Assembly (NCBI GenBank): GCA_028551475.1
Contig: CM052362.1
Span: 3,480,166 to 3,544,165 of the forward strand
Origin: Casuarina equisetifolia
Lineage: Eukaryota > Streptophyta > Magnoliopsida > Fagales > Casuarinaceae
DNA length: 64,000 nt
Direction: 5' to 3'
Position 1 is the first letter of the stretch; every line of letters starts with the position of its first letter. Shown here one piece after another: positions 23,430-35,899 of this stretch. Made by a program: the position numbers and the translations under genes. The notes under the pieces are model-generated. The model was given only the letters and a program-made list of their open reading frames with translations, ran no database searches and had not been told where the DNA came from.

Positions 23430-26345
23430 CTTTGATTAACTACGACAATATTTATTAAGTGGCCGGTAATGTTCCAAACCAAGCTGATCTTGTCTACATG
23501 CATCCAAGGACACCCTAGGTAGAGATACAACCTGGTCATAAATTTGCTGACCGCTCAAAGAATGACCATAATCTGCAAGTTTGTCTCCTAAATAATTCCA
23601 CTCACGGAATGCATGTTGAATTGTTGTGGCTAGAGCAATGATATATAGTATACATCTCTCTTCTATATAAGAACCGTCCGCGTTAATTAGAGGCCTGCCA
23701 TTTAACCATTGTGCCTCACGGGATTTTCACCGCTATAGCTAGTAGTTGTAACAGTTGTAAGCTGACACTTCCTGCCACTGACCACGTTTTAGAGCACTTG
23801 AAGGCGTATGACATTCCAATAAGCCCGAGATGAATTTCTCTTTCCATGTGTAGCAACGATATGCTTTTATCTGCAAAGAGTAATCCATTTCTTTCTATTC
23901 AGATCCTCCATAAAATTAAACTTAATACCATTGCTATGACCAAATCAATTTGAGTGGAGAAAGTAGCTTCTTTGTACCATTAGATAATCAGTTCCTTTGT
24001 CAACTCATAGCTTGGTTGGATGTTTAGAACATCTCCATACGTTTTCCATAATGCTTGTGCAATGTCACTTTGAGAGAAAAGATGATCCGTGGACTTTATG
24101 TTTGGTTAGTGGCAGCATAGACACTTTGAAGCGAATGGAATCCCTTCCTTTTGTAGATTACAATCCACCGTAATCCCATTATTCAATACTCTCCAAACCA
24201 AAAAGCCAACCTTAGTTGGTAGGATATTGTTCCAGATATATTTGTCCCATTCAATATTTTCTCACTTTCTCTTCTGTGTTTATAACATTTGCTACTAAAA
24301 ACTTGCCAATTGAACTTAACTCCTATTGGAGTGTTAAAATATCCAGTCCCACATTGGGTAAGACAATAGGAGAGCCTGGTATTATAAGCTTCCGCTGGCA
24401 ACCCACTATGGCACAATTTTATGTTTTAGTTGGGCCTTTCATCTTTCTAAAATGGTATTAGAGCCGGCCTTGTGTCCTGCCTGCCTTGGTGTGGTCCCTC
24501 TAGACTGGTCTCACCTCTCACTGCACCCAACGTGAGACTGCGAGGGAGTGTTGGAGTGTTAAAATATCCAGTCCCACATTGGGTAAGGCGACAGGAGAGT
24601 CTAGCCTCATAAGCTTCCGCTGGCAACCCACTATTGCACAGTTCTGTGTTTTAGTCGGGCCCTTCAGTTTCTAAGATGGTATCAAAGCCAGCCCTGTGTC
24701 CTACCTGCCTTGGTGTGATCCCTCTAGACTAGTCCCACCTCTCACCGCACCCAACTTGAGACTGCAGGGGAGTGTTGGAGTGTTAAAATATCCAGTCCCA
24801 CATTGGGTAAGGCGACAGGAGAGCTTGACCTTATAAGCTTCCCCTGGCAACCCACTACTGCACAGTTCTGTGTTTTAGTTGGGCCTTTCAGTTTCTAAGA
24901 TGGTATCAGAGCCGGTCCTATGTCCTGCTTGCCTTGGTGTGGTCCCTCTAGATTGGTCCCACCTCTCACTGCACCCAACATGAGACTACAGGAGAGTGTT
25001 GGGGTGTTAAAATATCCAATGCCACATTGGGTAAGGCAACAGAGGAGCTTGGCCTTATAAGCTTCCGCTAGCAACCCACTACTGCACAGTTCTGTGTTTT
25101 AGTTGGGCCCTTCAGTTTCTAAAAACTCCAATACCAATCTATCTAGCCCTGAGATTGAGGTGATATGTCTTGCATGTCTTAGTTGCTCAGTTGATAGATG
25201 CTCTTCCAGAAAGCAGAGTTCTGCAACGCATCCTTGATTGATGTTAGTGTAGCTAGGCACGTAGAAGTCCACAAGATGCTGTCCAGCCACTCATCAGCCA
25301 AAAATTTTGGTTACCTTTCTTAACTATCCACCTAATGTGTTGTATAGTGTATGTTTGCAGCTTTTTTTTTCAACAATGCCAAGCTGTTGATTTCAATACA
25401 TGAAGCACTTCTGCTATGTGGTCATACTTTTTTCTCATAGATTTGCCCACAATGAATGCCCTTTTAGGTAGTTCCATGGAACGTTTTCATTACCTACTCT
25501 ATATTCATTATTCCTAATCCCCTTTTCTCCATTGGATAGCAAGATCTCTCTTAGCTAACCTAATGTATTCTATGTGCTCACTTGGTACTCCTAAAAAATT
25601 TTGCTATCATCTTATCCAATTTACAAAAGGTAAATAGGGACCGATGATAGAATACTCTCAATAAGCAGTCTTGCCACCATGTAAAAGAAGTTTAGACTTC
25701 CAATTTTGAATCTTTCTAGCAACCTTGGCTAGCATCTCGTTAAAATAATGCTATTAGGCACTACATTTATATAAGAGAACTCCCAAATGCTTTATAGGAT
25801 GGTCTACATGTGAGAATTTTGTCCAATATGTGATTTTAACTTTCTTTTCTCTTGAAAGTTTTGTTAAGACAACTTTTGTCCAATTTTGTCTGATGTTCAT
25901 GAGATGATTCAACTTCCAACTAAATGTTTCTTAAGCCACTATAAGAGACTTGATAAGAAAGGATCTCTTCGCCTAAGCCCTCTTGTTGACTTTAAAAAAC
26001 CAATTTTCTACCCTCATAATTGAATAATAATCCAATTATCAGATATGCAATAGAAGAAGATATCACTCCATAATAGGGCAAATCCAAATTTTGTTAGCAT
26101 TTGAAAAGAAGAGAAAAAAAAAAAGGTTCCTTCCATATGATCAAATGTCTTAGCCATATCCACATTTACTATTATATTGTCTCTCTTTACTTTTCTATCT
26201 ATCTCATGAACCATTTCGTGAGCCAATGCAATATTTTCCTAAGTCATCTAATCTTTGATGAAGCTTAACTGCTCTAGGGAGATCAGTATAGGTAGAATGA
26301 TTGCTAATCGATCATTTAAAATCTTGGCTAAGATTTTATACCAAA
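23430..26345 (-). mobile_element. LINE (plant L1 type) ORF2 relic, unit B
   Basis: Counterpart of 13860-16450. Minus-strand landmarks are FWYKILAKILNDR...LISLEQLSFIKD (26340-26250), HEMVHEIDRKVKRDNIIVNVDMAKTFD split across 26220-26130 (the RT Asp-containing block), a zinc-binding RT-associated block near 24.0-24.2 kb, and an RNase H-like tail near 23.5-23.8 kb. It carries many stops and frameshifts and is interrupted by the TRIM at 24324-25124. It is truncated at the right end by the junction with CYSTM relic G. Confidence 0.85.
24324..25124 (+). mobile_element. TRIM element in tandem form: four LTRs, three internal regions
   Basis: LTRs of about 128 bp start at 24324, 24549, 24773 and 24997 (TGTTGGAGTG, TATTGG in the first). 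Internal regions of about 97 bp carry a primer-binding site of the initiator-tRNA-Met type (TGGTATCAGAGC-like, near 24453, 24678 and 24901) and a purine-rich tract (gcaggggag) just before the next LTR. The whole is flanked by ACTCC at 24319-24323 and 25125-25129, a 5-bp target duplication. The matching LINE in unit A has no insertion at this point. It encodes no protein, as is normal for TRIMs. Period is 224-225 bp. Confidence 0.9.
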
Positions 26346-26374
26346 AGGTGTAGCCACTGATAATTTGCATCCAG

Positions 26375-26420
26375 TTTGGCTTCTCTGCGTTGTTGTTGCC
26401 TCTTGGATGCCTACTTATGA
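26375..26420 (+). pseudogene. CYSTM exon 3 relic (copy G)
   Basis: This is a lone third exon with its acceptor (atttgcatccag). Its frame would read like LASLRCCCLLDAYL, so one Cys and the final Phe are lost. It is followed by the usual 3' flank (aattacaacaagaaccggcggagtt and the tactttcattgtctatcc block). Exons 1 and 2 are missing. The left side joins the LINE relic directly, so the breakpoint lies at about 26345-26360. Confidence 0.8.
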
Positions 26421-28990
26421 TGAAAATTACAACAAGAACCGGCGGAGTTTGATTCATAATATCAGATGTTTGATATACTTTCATTGTCTATCCATGACTG
26501 TTGATGTTTTTCAATAATATGAACTTCCAATGTGTACATGTTTGTGGGTTTCACTTGAATTCCTCCCCCTTTTATTGTTTGATTTTCATTACGTGAACTG
26601 GACATATCCATTTGCGACTCAGTAATATTCGTTGTAACTTTTTAGGAATTTTACATGCCAAAAGGTCTAAATTTATACAAAAAAGTTGTAGAAGATACTT
26701 TATAAATATCTTGGGGTAGCCATAATATTATATTAAAGAATGTATATTTTAATTGATGTCCTGCTGAAACGGTCAAATACAATCCTACTAAGTTACCTCA
26801 CCACTAAACTGATTGCGTAGTTGGAGCGTCCCAAGGCACCATCACAGAAAGTCTCGTCTCTCGTGTGAACTTTTCTTTTTGTGTTCACACCATCGCGTTA
26901 CTGTGAACGTAAATCTCCTGTCTCTGCTGTGAATTTGAATTGCCAAAACCTTAAACCAATTAAAGGGCATCATTGGTGTTTGGTGGCCAAATTTTAATTC
27001 CTCTTATCCGAAGTGAACAACTATCTTTATAAGAACCTTGTTCAAATTGTGTGCAGAACAATAATTCTACACAAGAATATAAGATCTTAAAAACAAAACT
27101 TGAATAAAAGAAATACTCACAAACAATTAAGCTACTTGTTGAGTTAAATATATAGACTTTTTGACATGGTTATAGATCTAAACATACTTTGCTCTACTCT
27201 ATGTAACTTTGAGTCCAATGACATTTGATATGTAGGAAAGTGTATATCAAAGGAGAGTCTTTCATCAAAAGATAAAATCCTTAAAATAAAACTTAAATAA
27301 AAGAAGTACTATCTAAAACTTAAGTTAACTTTTACATTGAGATTCTAAGCATTCTAACACAAATGTTATTTGAGATTTAGGTTTTAATATTATACTAGGA
27401 AATTCAATTTTTATTTCCAAACCAATTTAAAAAGAGAAAAAAAATACTTTTATGTATAAAAAATAATAAACCAGTATTTTGGGAATTTGATACATGAATC
27501 TAAACTCATTCGTTTCAATATTAGAGAAAATACGTTTCAAGGGAATCCAATCTTCAAGCGAATAGATACTTTGGTTGTAATCTAACTTCTCAAATGACTT
27601 TTGAAAGATGAAAATACTTTCAATTCTAATGATTCAATATATTAATCACATAAAATACATCAGTTTGATTACAAGATTTGTGTTAAATTCCACATAAAAG
27701 AGATGGGTTCTTCTATTTAATGTCTTATGATTTTAAATTTGATATGAACTCTTCTCTATAAAATCTAATTGATATCAAAGTCCAGGTGTTTCCTTAACAT
27801 CCCTATAAATTTGAATAAGTCAAATTCATGTAGAGAGCAACACTACACTATAGATGTCCAAACTAACATTATAATGAGAGGGCATGTTGTGGCGTGGATG
27901 TCTAGCCCCACACTCCTAAAGAGACTATTGAGAATTCAAGTTTAATTTTTTGTCTCTTTGCTTTTAAACAAAGATTATCATAGAAAATGTTATCCTATAC
28001 TTGAAGCAAGAAAGCATGTTAAGTTCAATATGGAAAATATAAATTTTAATTTATAAAGAAATACATATTTCTACAAAATGTTTTAGTGTTTTAAGTTAAA
28101 TATAGACTCTTCCCTATAAAATATAACAATTTGCAAAGTCTCATTTGAAAAACTCTACATCAAAATATAAAATCTTTGAAAAAAAGCATAAATGAAATAA
28201 GAATTTTACAATACTTAAGTTAGCTTTTAGGTTAGGTATTCTTATATAAGAATCTTAAAATACCAAAGTTAACTTTTAAGTTAGGTTTTCTTATATAATC
28301 TTAAAAATACCTAAGTTAACTTTTAAGTTAGGTTTCCTTATATACTTTTCGTATAAATTAATTTTAAAAGTGAAAGTAAATATTTTAATAATTTGTATGC
28401 TAAAAGGTCTAAATTTGTACAAAAGTTTTATTTAAATATCTTATATATATCTTGGGGTAACTTGAAGTTGATTTTCTTGACTAGCACTTTTTGTTATTCT
28501 ATTGAAGTGGTTTCAACAAGAAGCTACCCTTGAATACTATATTTGCAAGTAGAAAATATTATCCTTTCAATTATTTTCACGATCAAAGACCAACTTGTCA
28601 AATGAGTCTAGTCAAATTAGACGAATAATAAACACACACACACAAAAAAAAAAAAAAGAAGCTCACACCACCAAGTTACCCACTTTCTAATTTAAAACTA
28701 GTGAATTCGAATCGTCAAAAATCATTGGCGTTTGTTGGCCAAATAACATTGAAAAACAACTTTAGGAACCGTACTTTGCCATGATGGACACGGCATTGTA
28801 CCTTGCAAGATCGAGAGCACTGAAGCAAACAGTCTCACGATGAAGCTCATCAATTTGAGGCCTTTGGAAGAACAATGACAACGGGGTACTTGGTCGAAAT
28901 CAGGAATTAACTGAATCCTCGAAAGACTAAACTACACTTCAAATCGAAGTATTCTTTGAAAACGCAACATACCAAAACCTGTTTCTTCTC
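26421..28990. other. array spacer between relic G and copy C
   Basis: No intact gene. 26421-26600 is CYSTM 3' flank. 26650-26990 is promoter-type upstream sequence of the array (aaggtctaaatttatac..., ctcgtgtgaactt..., ccttaaaccaatt blocks) without a gene after it, possibly from a deleted copy. 27000-28330 is very AT-rich with scattered short repeats. The acttaagttaacttttaagttaggt block is repeated near 28210-28340. 28350-28990 is the upstream region of copy C. An (AC)n plus poly(A) run lies at 28631-28658. Confidence 0.55.
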
Positions 28991-29013
28991 CTCGCCCTTC
29001 GAACCTATACATT

Positions 29014-29020
29014 CTATAAG
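29014..29020 (+). promoter_or_regulatory. TATA box, CYSTM copy C
   Basis: CTATAAG followed by GCGACCAAGAACCAG, in the conserved position about 85 bases before the start codon. Confidence 0.55.
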
Positions 29021-29102
29021 GCGACCAAGAACCAGAAAACCCAAGTTCTCTTGAGATATATTTTCACAATATCTTGTGTGCAAGCCGTGAAGAGGAGAAA
29101 GA

Positions 29103-32100
29103 ATGAGTTACTACAGCCAGCAGCAGCCGCCCGTAGGTGTTCCTCCACCGCAAGGTCGCAGATTTGATCTTTTCGGATATGGAGTTTTGTGTGTGTTAAA
29201 GGAACGATCTCACCTCATCAATCAAGCAAGATTCTCGGACTCTCCATCAACCACCTGAATCAAAACCTTCCAAGGAAACCTCTACCACCAACCACCGGAT
29301 CCACCAAGATGACAATCATTCAAATTCAAATTCAAATCAAGTCAATGATTTCCAAGTTTAAAATTATCCTTATATTTTTGAAAATTTAAATGTCTTCCTA
29401 ATTTGTATTATCATTTATGTTTCTTATTTTTCCTTCCTAAGGTAGAGATATTATTCACCCTATATATAGGGATTAGTCTTGTACACATTGACCATCGAAC
29501 TCCAAAATATTAGCTCTCACATTGTGTCTATGGATTTTATTCTCGGTTTAAGAATTTCTCTACAAAATTTAAGTATTTTGTAGAACTTATTCTTTTAACT
29601 TGGTATCATCCGCCAACGGCATACGCCTATTTCGGTTTCGATCCTCCACAAAAATAAAATAAAATGGCCAACCAACCGAACCATATCCATGCTACCGCAC
29701 ACACTTTGCCTCTTCCCGCACCTGGGAATCCCACTGTGCCTGCTGTCGGGGTCCGACTTGAAGGCAATAACTACTTAGTTTGGAAGGCATGAATTGAACC
29801 TTATCTTCGTGCTTCCGGTCTCTTAAGCATCCTTGATAGTTCCTATCCTTGTCTGTCTGAATTCATCACGGACACAACTGAAGACGACACTATCGTCCGT
29901 AACTCCAATCCTGCCTACCAAGATTGGGTTGTTAGAGACCAGACTACTCATGGCTAGATCCTTAATACCAGCAACGACAACATCGTCAGTGGTGTTGCTC
30001 AACACCCCACGTCTATTGCAATCTGGGCTGCCCTTGCAAAGGAATTTCATACACATAGCACGGCTCGCGCTTCCGCACTCTGACTTCGACTCCAAGCCAT
30101 TAATAAAGGCCACCGTTCTGTCTCTGATTTTATGTAGGAACTTGACTCCTTGGTCGACCAACTCTAACTCATTGGTGAAACGGTCTCTGATAACGAGTAT
30201 CTGACCCACGTTTTTCATGGACTCAGGAACCCGTTTGCTTCTCTCGCCACTGCCATCTCCGTTCATACCCGCACTGCCACAATCACCTGTGAAGATCTTC
30301 GTGGGTTGTTGTTGAACCAAGAGGCCCAACTTGAGTTAACCGAACAAACTCTTCTGACTGCTGCCTTCACCATGGAAGCCGACTCTCAATCATCCAACAT
30401 CGTTCCCGTCTTCAGATCTGCATCAACTGGTGGACCTTCCCGCTCTCAGAGTCGTCATGGACGCACCCCACATCTGATGCCGGTAGCAAACTCCAACTGT
30501 CGTTACCTCTTTGCTCCAGTAGGTAACCCAGACCGTCGTTCACAGATCCAGTGCCAGATTTGCCGAAAACCTGGCCACCCTGCCCGCCAATGCCGATTCA
30601 GGTATGCCTCTTCAAACTCCTTTAACAATGGCCCATATGCTCGGCCTAACTCAAGCCCACCAAATCCTGAGGCAAATATTATTCTACATGGCCCCCCAAT
30701 CCCAACAAATGTAGTCCACAATGAACAAGACTGGTTTCCTAACTCTAGGGCTACTACCCATATTACACCGAACCCTTATGATCTTGATAACATACTTAAT
30801 TATCAAGGGGATCAAGAAGTTACAATTGGAGATGGAGTGGGCCTTCCAATAACTCATACAGGCAATATTCGTACACCCCACAATTTACATTTGTCAAATA
30901 TTTTAGTTGTTTCTCAAATTAAAAAGAAATTACTTTCTGTTTCACAATTTACAAGGGATAATAACTGTGCGTTTTTATTTTATCCCAATTTTCGTGTGGT
31001 ACAGAGTTTGAGATCAGGCAAAATTCTACTCCACGGACCAATTGATCGAGGCCTATATCGCCTCAAGTTGGAGTCTCCTCAGCACAAACCTATGACCTAT
31101 CTTGCAATAGGAAATGATGTATCACAATGGTGTTATCCTTTAGGTCATACCCATTTTGAGAATGTAATAAATTTGCTGAGAATAAACAATATTTCCTTTT
31201 ATGGCAAAATTCCTTCTTCTTGTGATTCTTGTCGTGTTTCTAAAAGCCATCGTCAGGCTCACACTTCAACACACAATATGGCTAATGCCCCTCTAGATCT
31301 CGAACACTTTGATATTTGGGGGTTGCCCCAATTACATCATCTAATGGTAATAAATATTATATTTCCTTCATCGATGATTATTCAAAATTCACATGGTTAT
31401 ATTCCATGAAATCACGTGATGAATTTTTACATATCTTTACCATATTCTCCACATTTATTGAAAATCAATTACAAACTACCATTAAAAGCATTCAAAGTGA
31501 CGGGGCAAAAGAATTCCTTTCTCACCAATTCAAAACAATTCTAGTCCATAAAGGAATATTCCATAAAATCTCTACGCCATACTCTCCTTATCAAAATGGG
31601 TCCGCCGAAAGGAAACATTGTCATATTACCGAATCTGGACTTTCTATGCTTAATCATGCTCACGTTCCACTTAAATATTAGGACTATGCATTTGAAACCG
31701 CCATCCACATCATCAATCGCTTACCAAGCACAGTTATACAAAAAAAATCCCCATAGGAACAACTTTATCATAAAACTCCATCTATCTCTCATCTAAGAAT
31801 ATTTGGATGCGTCATATATCCTTACCTACGTCCCTATTCCAAACATAAATTAGGACAACGGTCTACTCCATGTATTTTTCTTGGATATCCCACGGGTTAC
31901 AAAGGATACCGATGTCTTTGTCCATTAACAAACAAATTATATATTGTCTTAGATGCCTCCTTTGATGAAAGTCAATTTTCATTTCATCAACAATACATTA
32001 TTCAAAATTCATCTCCAATTACTACATCATCTACTCCACCCTCATTCCCTTCTCTCCCAATGTTTCGCAATCATTTAAATATACAAGAGCATTTGAATAA

Positions 32101-34683
32101 TTCCTTTACTACAACAACTACAACCACCCAATCTCAGGGTGTAACTGTGGACCCTCCTACCATACCAACAATACAACCTACTCATTCAATTGTTAGACAT
32201 CTACGAAGAGGTACAATCCCACGTCATACTCTCACACGCTAACAAACATATGCATTAACTGCTTCAGTACATCCTTACAATGAACCACACAATTTTATTG
32301 AAGCTTCAAAAAATTCCAATTGGCATAAAGCAATGGCTGATGAATATACGTCTCTATTAAAAAATCAAACATGGGAATTGGTTCCTCCCCCACAACATAT
32401 CACACCTATTGGATGCAAATGGGTATACAAAGTCAAACTCCATTCTGATGGTTCACTTGAAGGCTACAAGGCACGTTTAGTTGCCAAAGGATTTCACCAA
32501 TGTCCTGGACTTGACTACACGAACACTTTTAGTCCCGTTGCAAAACCTGTTACAGTTCGTATTATCATCTCTCTTGCTTACACACACGGTTGGATGATTA
32601 AACAACTTGATGTGAAAAATGCATTCCTTCATGGTAATCTAGATGAAGAAGTATACATGGTCCAACCACCTAGGTTTATTGATTCCTCTAACCCCCACTT
32701 CGTCTGTCATTTAAAAAAATCTCTATATGGCCTTAAACAAGCACCACGTGCTTGGAATCACAAACTTAGTACCTTTCTCCAACAAATAGGGTTTTCACCT
32801 TCGAAGGCCAATTCCTCATTATTTATATTACATAAATCTACCTATACTGTGTTCATTTTAGTATATGTTGATGATATCATTTTTACTAGAAGTAAAGATG
32901 CACCTCTCCATCACATTTTATCTCAATTACAAAATGAATTTGATATTAAAGGTCTTGGTCATTTACATTATTTTCTTGGCATTGAAGCTCATATTACCAC
33001 CACTGGTCTTTTCTTACACCAAGCTAAGTTCGCCCATGATATTCTCCAACGTGCAAATATGTCAGATGCATGAGGTGTTGCTACTCCATATTCTGCGTCC
33101 CATCCACAATCTCTCACGGATGATGAACCTCATCCTGACCCTACTTATTATCGTAGCATTGTCGGATCTCTTCAATATCTCACATTAACTAGACCAGACA
33201 TATCATACGTTGTTAATATTGCATGCCAATTTATGCATGCCCCAACAACTATCCATTGGACCTATGTCAAACGCATCTTGCGATTCCTCACTAACACTCC
33301 ACATTATGGCATTCATTTTACTAAATCATCAACTCTTTCTCTCAATGCCTATTCTGATGTAGGTTGGGCAGGTGGTCGTGATGGTCGTCGCTCCACTGGG
33401 GGATATTGTATTTTTCTCCGGTCTAATCTCATCTCATGGAGCTCCCACAAGCAAAAGACTGTTGCTCGATCAAGTATTGAAGCTGAATTCAAAAGTCTAG
33501 CAGATACAACGGCTGAGCTTATTTGGATTGAGGCTCTCCTTAATGATCTTCATGTTACATTATCCAAACCATCAACACTTTGGTGTGACAATTTATCCGA
33601 TTTTCACTTCATTCGAGAGAGGATAAAGATGAAAAAAGAGAGGATAAAGATGAAAAAGCTTGTTGTCCAATTCATCTCTTCTGTTGATCAGACGGCTGAC
33701 ATTCTAACCAAGGGCCTTTCCTCTACACAGTTCAAACTACTTCAATCCAAGTTGACTATCCGTACAGACCAATCAACTTGTGGGGGAATGTTAAAGGAAC
33801 TATCTCACCTCATCAATCAAGCAAGATTCTCATACTCTCCATCAACGACCAAATCAAAACCTTCCAAGGAAACCTCTACCACCAACCACCGGATCCACCA
33901 AGATGACAATCATTCAAATTCAAATTCAAATCAAGTCGATGATTTCCAAGTTTAAAATTATCCTTATATTTCCAAAAATTTAAATGTCTTCCTAATTTGT
34001 ATTATCATTTATGTTTCTTATTTTTCCTTCCTAAGGTAGAGATATTATTCACCTTATATATAGGGATTAGTCTTGTACACATTGACCATCGAATTCCAAA
34101 ATATTAGCTCTCACATTGTGTCTACGGATTTTATTCTCGGTTTAAGAATTTCTCTACAAAATTTAAGTATTTTGTAGAACTTATTCTTTTAACTGTGTGG
34201 TTTGATGTAATTTGCAGGAGCTGACTCTGGATCTCTGTTTCTTCGTTTTCTTGTTTAGTGATTCAGTTTATCCGCCGCCGGCATACACTCCCCAGCAGGG
34301 ATATCCTCTGCCGCAGTACGTCCCTCCTCCACAGCAGCCTCCCCCAAAGCAACAGCAAAGTGGCCCCGGCTGCTTGGAAGGCTGGTACGTCCCTCCAATC
34401 TTGGCTTGTCTCATAGACTATCCAGCAGTTGGGGTTTCCTCTCGCTGCATGTGATCAGAAGATCAGCCTAGAAATATGCGTATCTTGTGATCCAGTAAGG
34501 AAATTCGGGTTTGGTTATCTGGGTGCATTTATTGACTCGTAATTAATCAACTTTGTTGTTAATCTTACACTGATGAGATACTTTCCTGTACTAGTGAGCG
34601 GTTAAACTTCCTTGTTCGACTGTATATTTGCATGCAGTTTGGCTGCTCTGTGCTGTTGCTACCTCTTGGATGCTTGCTTCTGA
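29103..34683 (+). CDS. CYSTM family protein, copy C, with a copia element in intron 1
   Basis: Exon 1 is 29103-29154 (MSYYSQQQPPVGVPPPQ), exon 2 is 34267-34384 and exon 3 is 34638-34683. The joined frame is open. It gives about 71 residues: exon 1, then VYPPPAYTPQQGYPLPQY, PPPQQPPPKQQQSGPG, CLEGC and the tail LAALCCCYLLDACF. One Cys of the CCCC run is Tyr. Intron 1 keeps its GT donor (29155) and AG acceptor, but holds a 5,001-bp copia element at 29194-34194, so the intron is over 5 kb instead of about 110 bp. Whether it is still spliced, or the element's own termination signal shortens the transcript, cannot be told from sequence. Copy D is its closest relative. Confidence 0.75.
29194..29600 (+). 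repeat. 5' LTR of the copia element
   Basis: 407 bp, starting TGTTAAAGGAAC and ending CTTTTAACT. The right end is CT rather than the usual CA in both LTRs. It contains a TATATATAGG promoter-type motif near 29460. Confidence 0.9.
33789..34194 (+). repeat. 3' LTR of the copia element
   Basis: 406 bp, about 97% identical to the 5' LTR (ten to twelve differences, including a small indel). Confidence 0.9.
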
Positions 34684-35895
34684 CGAGAAAATTGCAGCAA
34701 AAACTAATGGGGTTTGATTCAGAATATCGCTTATAGGATTCAGATTCCATATCTGTTCGTAAGATGTTTGATCTTCTTTCATTGTCTATCCTTGACTGTT
34801 GATGCTTTTCAATAATAAGAACTTCCTATGTGAGCATGTTTGTGGGTTTCACTTGAATTCCTCCCCCCTTTTGTTGTTTGATTTTCACCATGTAAACTGG
34901 ACAGATCCATTGCTAATATGTTCTTCAAGTATATGTTGAAAAATGAATACGGATTTCGAAACCTTAATTCCTGCGAATTTAGAATTCTTGAAAAGTTGTA
35001 TGTGACTTGGCACACGAGTAAAACTCACAGTCAGAAAGTTGTATTATTCACATTGTTAGTTATTACTTATTATTTGTTAAGAATAATGAGTCAAAAGTTT
35101 CATATTATTTAAATTTGATTTGAAATTTTTCTTTATAAAATGAAAAGACACTACAAAATCCACTTTTAAGTAGAAATATATTTTCTAACATAATATTAAA
35201 ACTTAAGTTCAAGAGATAGTTGTTCAATGAACAACACAACATAAAGTGGTTTTAATAGATTGTATACCCTTACTTCAAACCTCCAATCTACATTGTTTGC
35301 CAAGAAGTATATAAAGGACAATGTGACAAGTTTTTATATTGTCAAAACCCTATTGAGAAATTCTCATACTAAAGACTAAAGATTTCTTTACTCTTGAGTT
35401 TGTGTGTATGAATAAAATTTTCCATAATATTTTTGAGTTGATTAGTTAATTTTACTTTTTATCATATTATAAGGCCCTTTAAAGAAATGAAATTAGGTTT
35501 CCTATTATTTGATTCCTTTCCACCTAAATCAAAGATTTTGAGACTTTAGTTAATTGGTTGCATTTTAAGAATCATATTTGATTGACATATATATTGCAAA
35601 ACTGCTATTTACAAGAATCATAATAAAAAAAAATAGATATTCTCTATGTAAAAGCCTAACACCTAAACAGGTAATTCATAACCCTTAGTATTATTGGGAA
35701 GTAAGTTTCTTTTTTCACCGTACATTATTTTCTCTTTCAAAAAATTACAACTTTTTAGCTTTCATCAAAGGCTTTGTAGATACTCCATATAAGCGACCGG
35801 TTACTGTGTCATTATTTACTTGTTTTTGCTAGAACCTCCCACCCACTTGTCATTATTTACTTGTTATGATTAGCATAAAGTTGCAAAAATTAAAT
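34684..35895. other. 3' flank of CYSTM copy C
   Basis: Non-coding. It aligns over its whole length with the flank of copy D (39264-40410). Shared blocks include gaagtatataaaggacaatg and ggttcctattatttgattcctttccacc-like sequence. The homology ends at about 35895, where the copia relic begins. Confidence 0.65.
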
Positions 35896-35899
35896 CACT

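Larger units (their letters stand above)
16550..26345. repeat. segmental duplication unit B (about 9.8 kb)
   Basis: Direct repeat of unit A (see 6430-16490). Extra sequence within B comprises two added copies of a 281-bp repeat and the TRIM array. Its right end stops inside the LINE relic at about 26345, where a stray CYSTM exon 3 follows. Confidence 0.85.
29194..34194 (+). mobile_element. Ty1/copia retrotransposon, nearly full length but broken, in intron 1 of CYSTM copy C
   Basis: LTR-internal-LTR, 5.0 kb, flanked by the target duplication GTGTG (29189-29193 and 34195-34199). A tRNA-Met-like primer site follows the 5' LTR and a purine tract (TGGGGGAA) precedes the 3' LTR. Parts in copia order: gag with a CCHC knuckle (about 30552-30595), protease/integrase region (30.7-31.9 kb), reverse transcriptase (32.3-33.1 kb, YVDD at 32864-32875) and RNase H (33.2-33.8 kb). 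Length and order suggest the Ale/Retrofit group (inference). The reading frame is interrupted in about five or more places, so it is a fossil. The LTRs differ at roughly 3% of sites, which points to an insertion about 1-2 million years ago at common plant rates. Confidence 0.92.

Noticed and set aside
24324-25124. Tandem repeat considered as a satellite or a 5S-bearing Cassandra element
   Set aside because: Primer sites, purine tracts and a 5-bp target duplication identify LTR/internal alternation; no 5S rRNA promoter sequence was seen.
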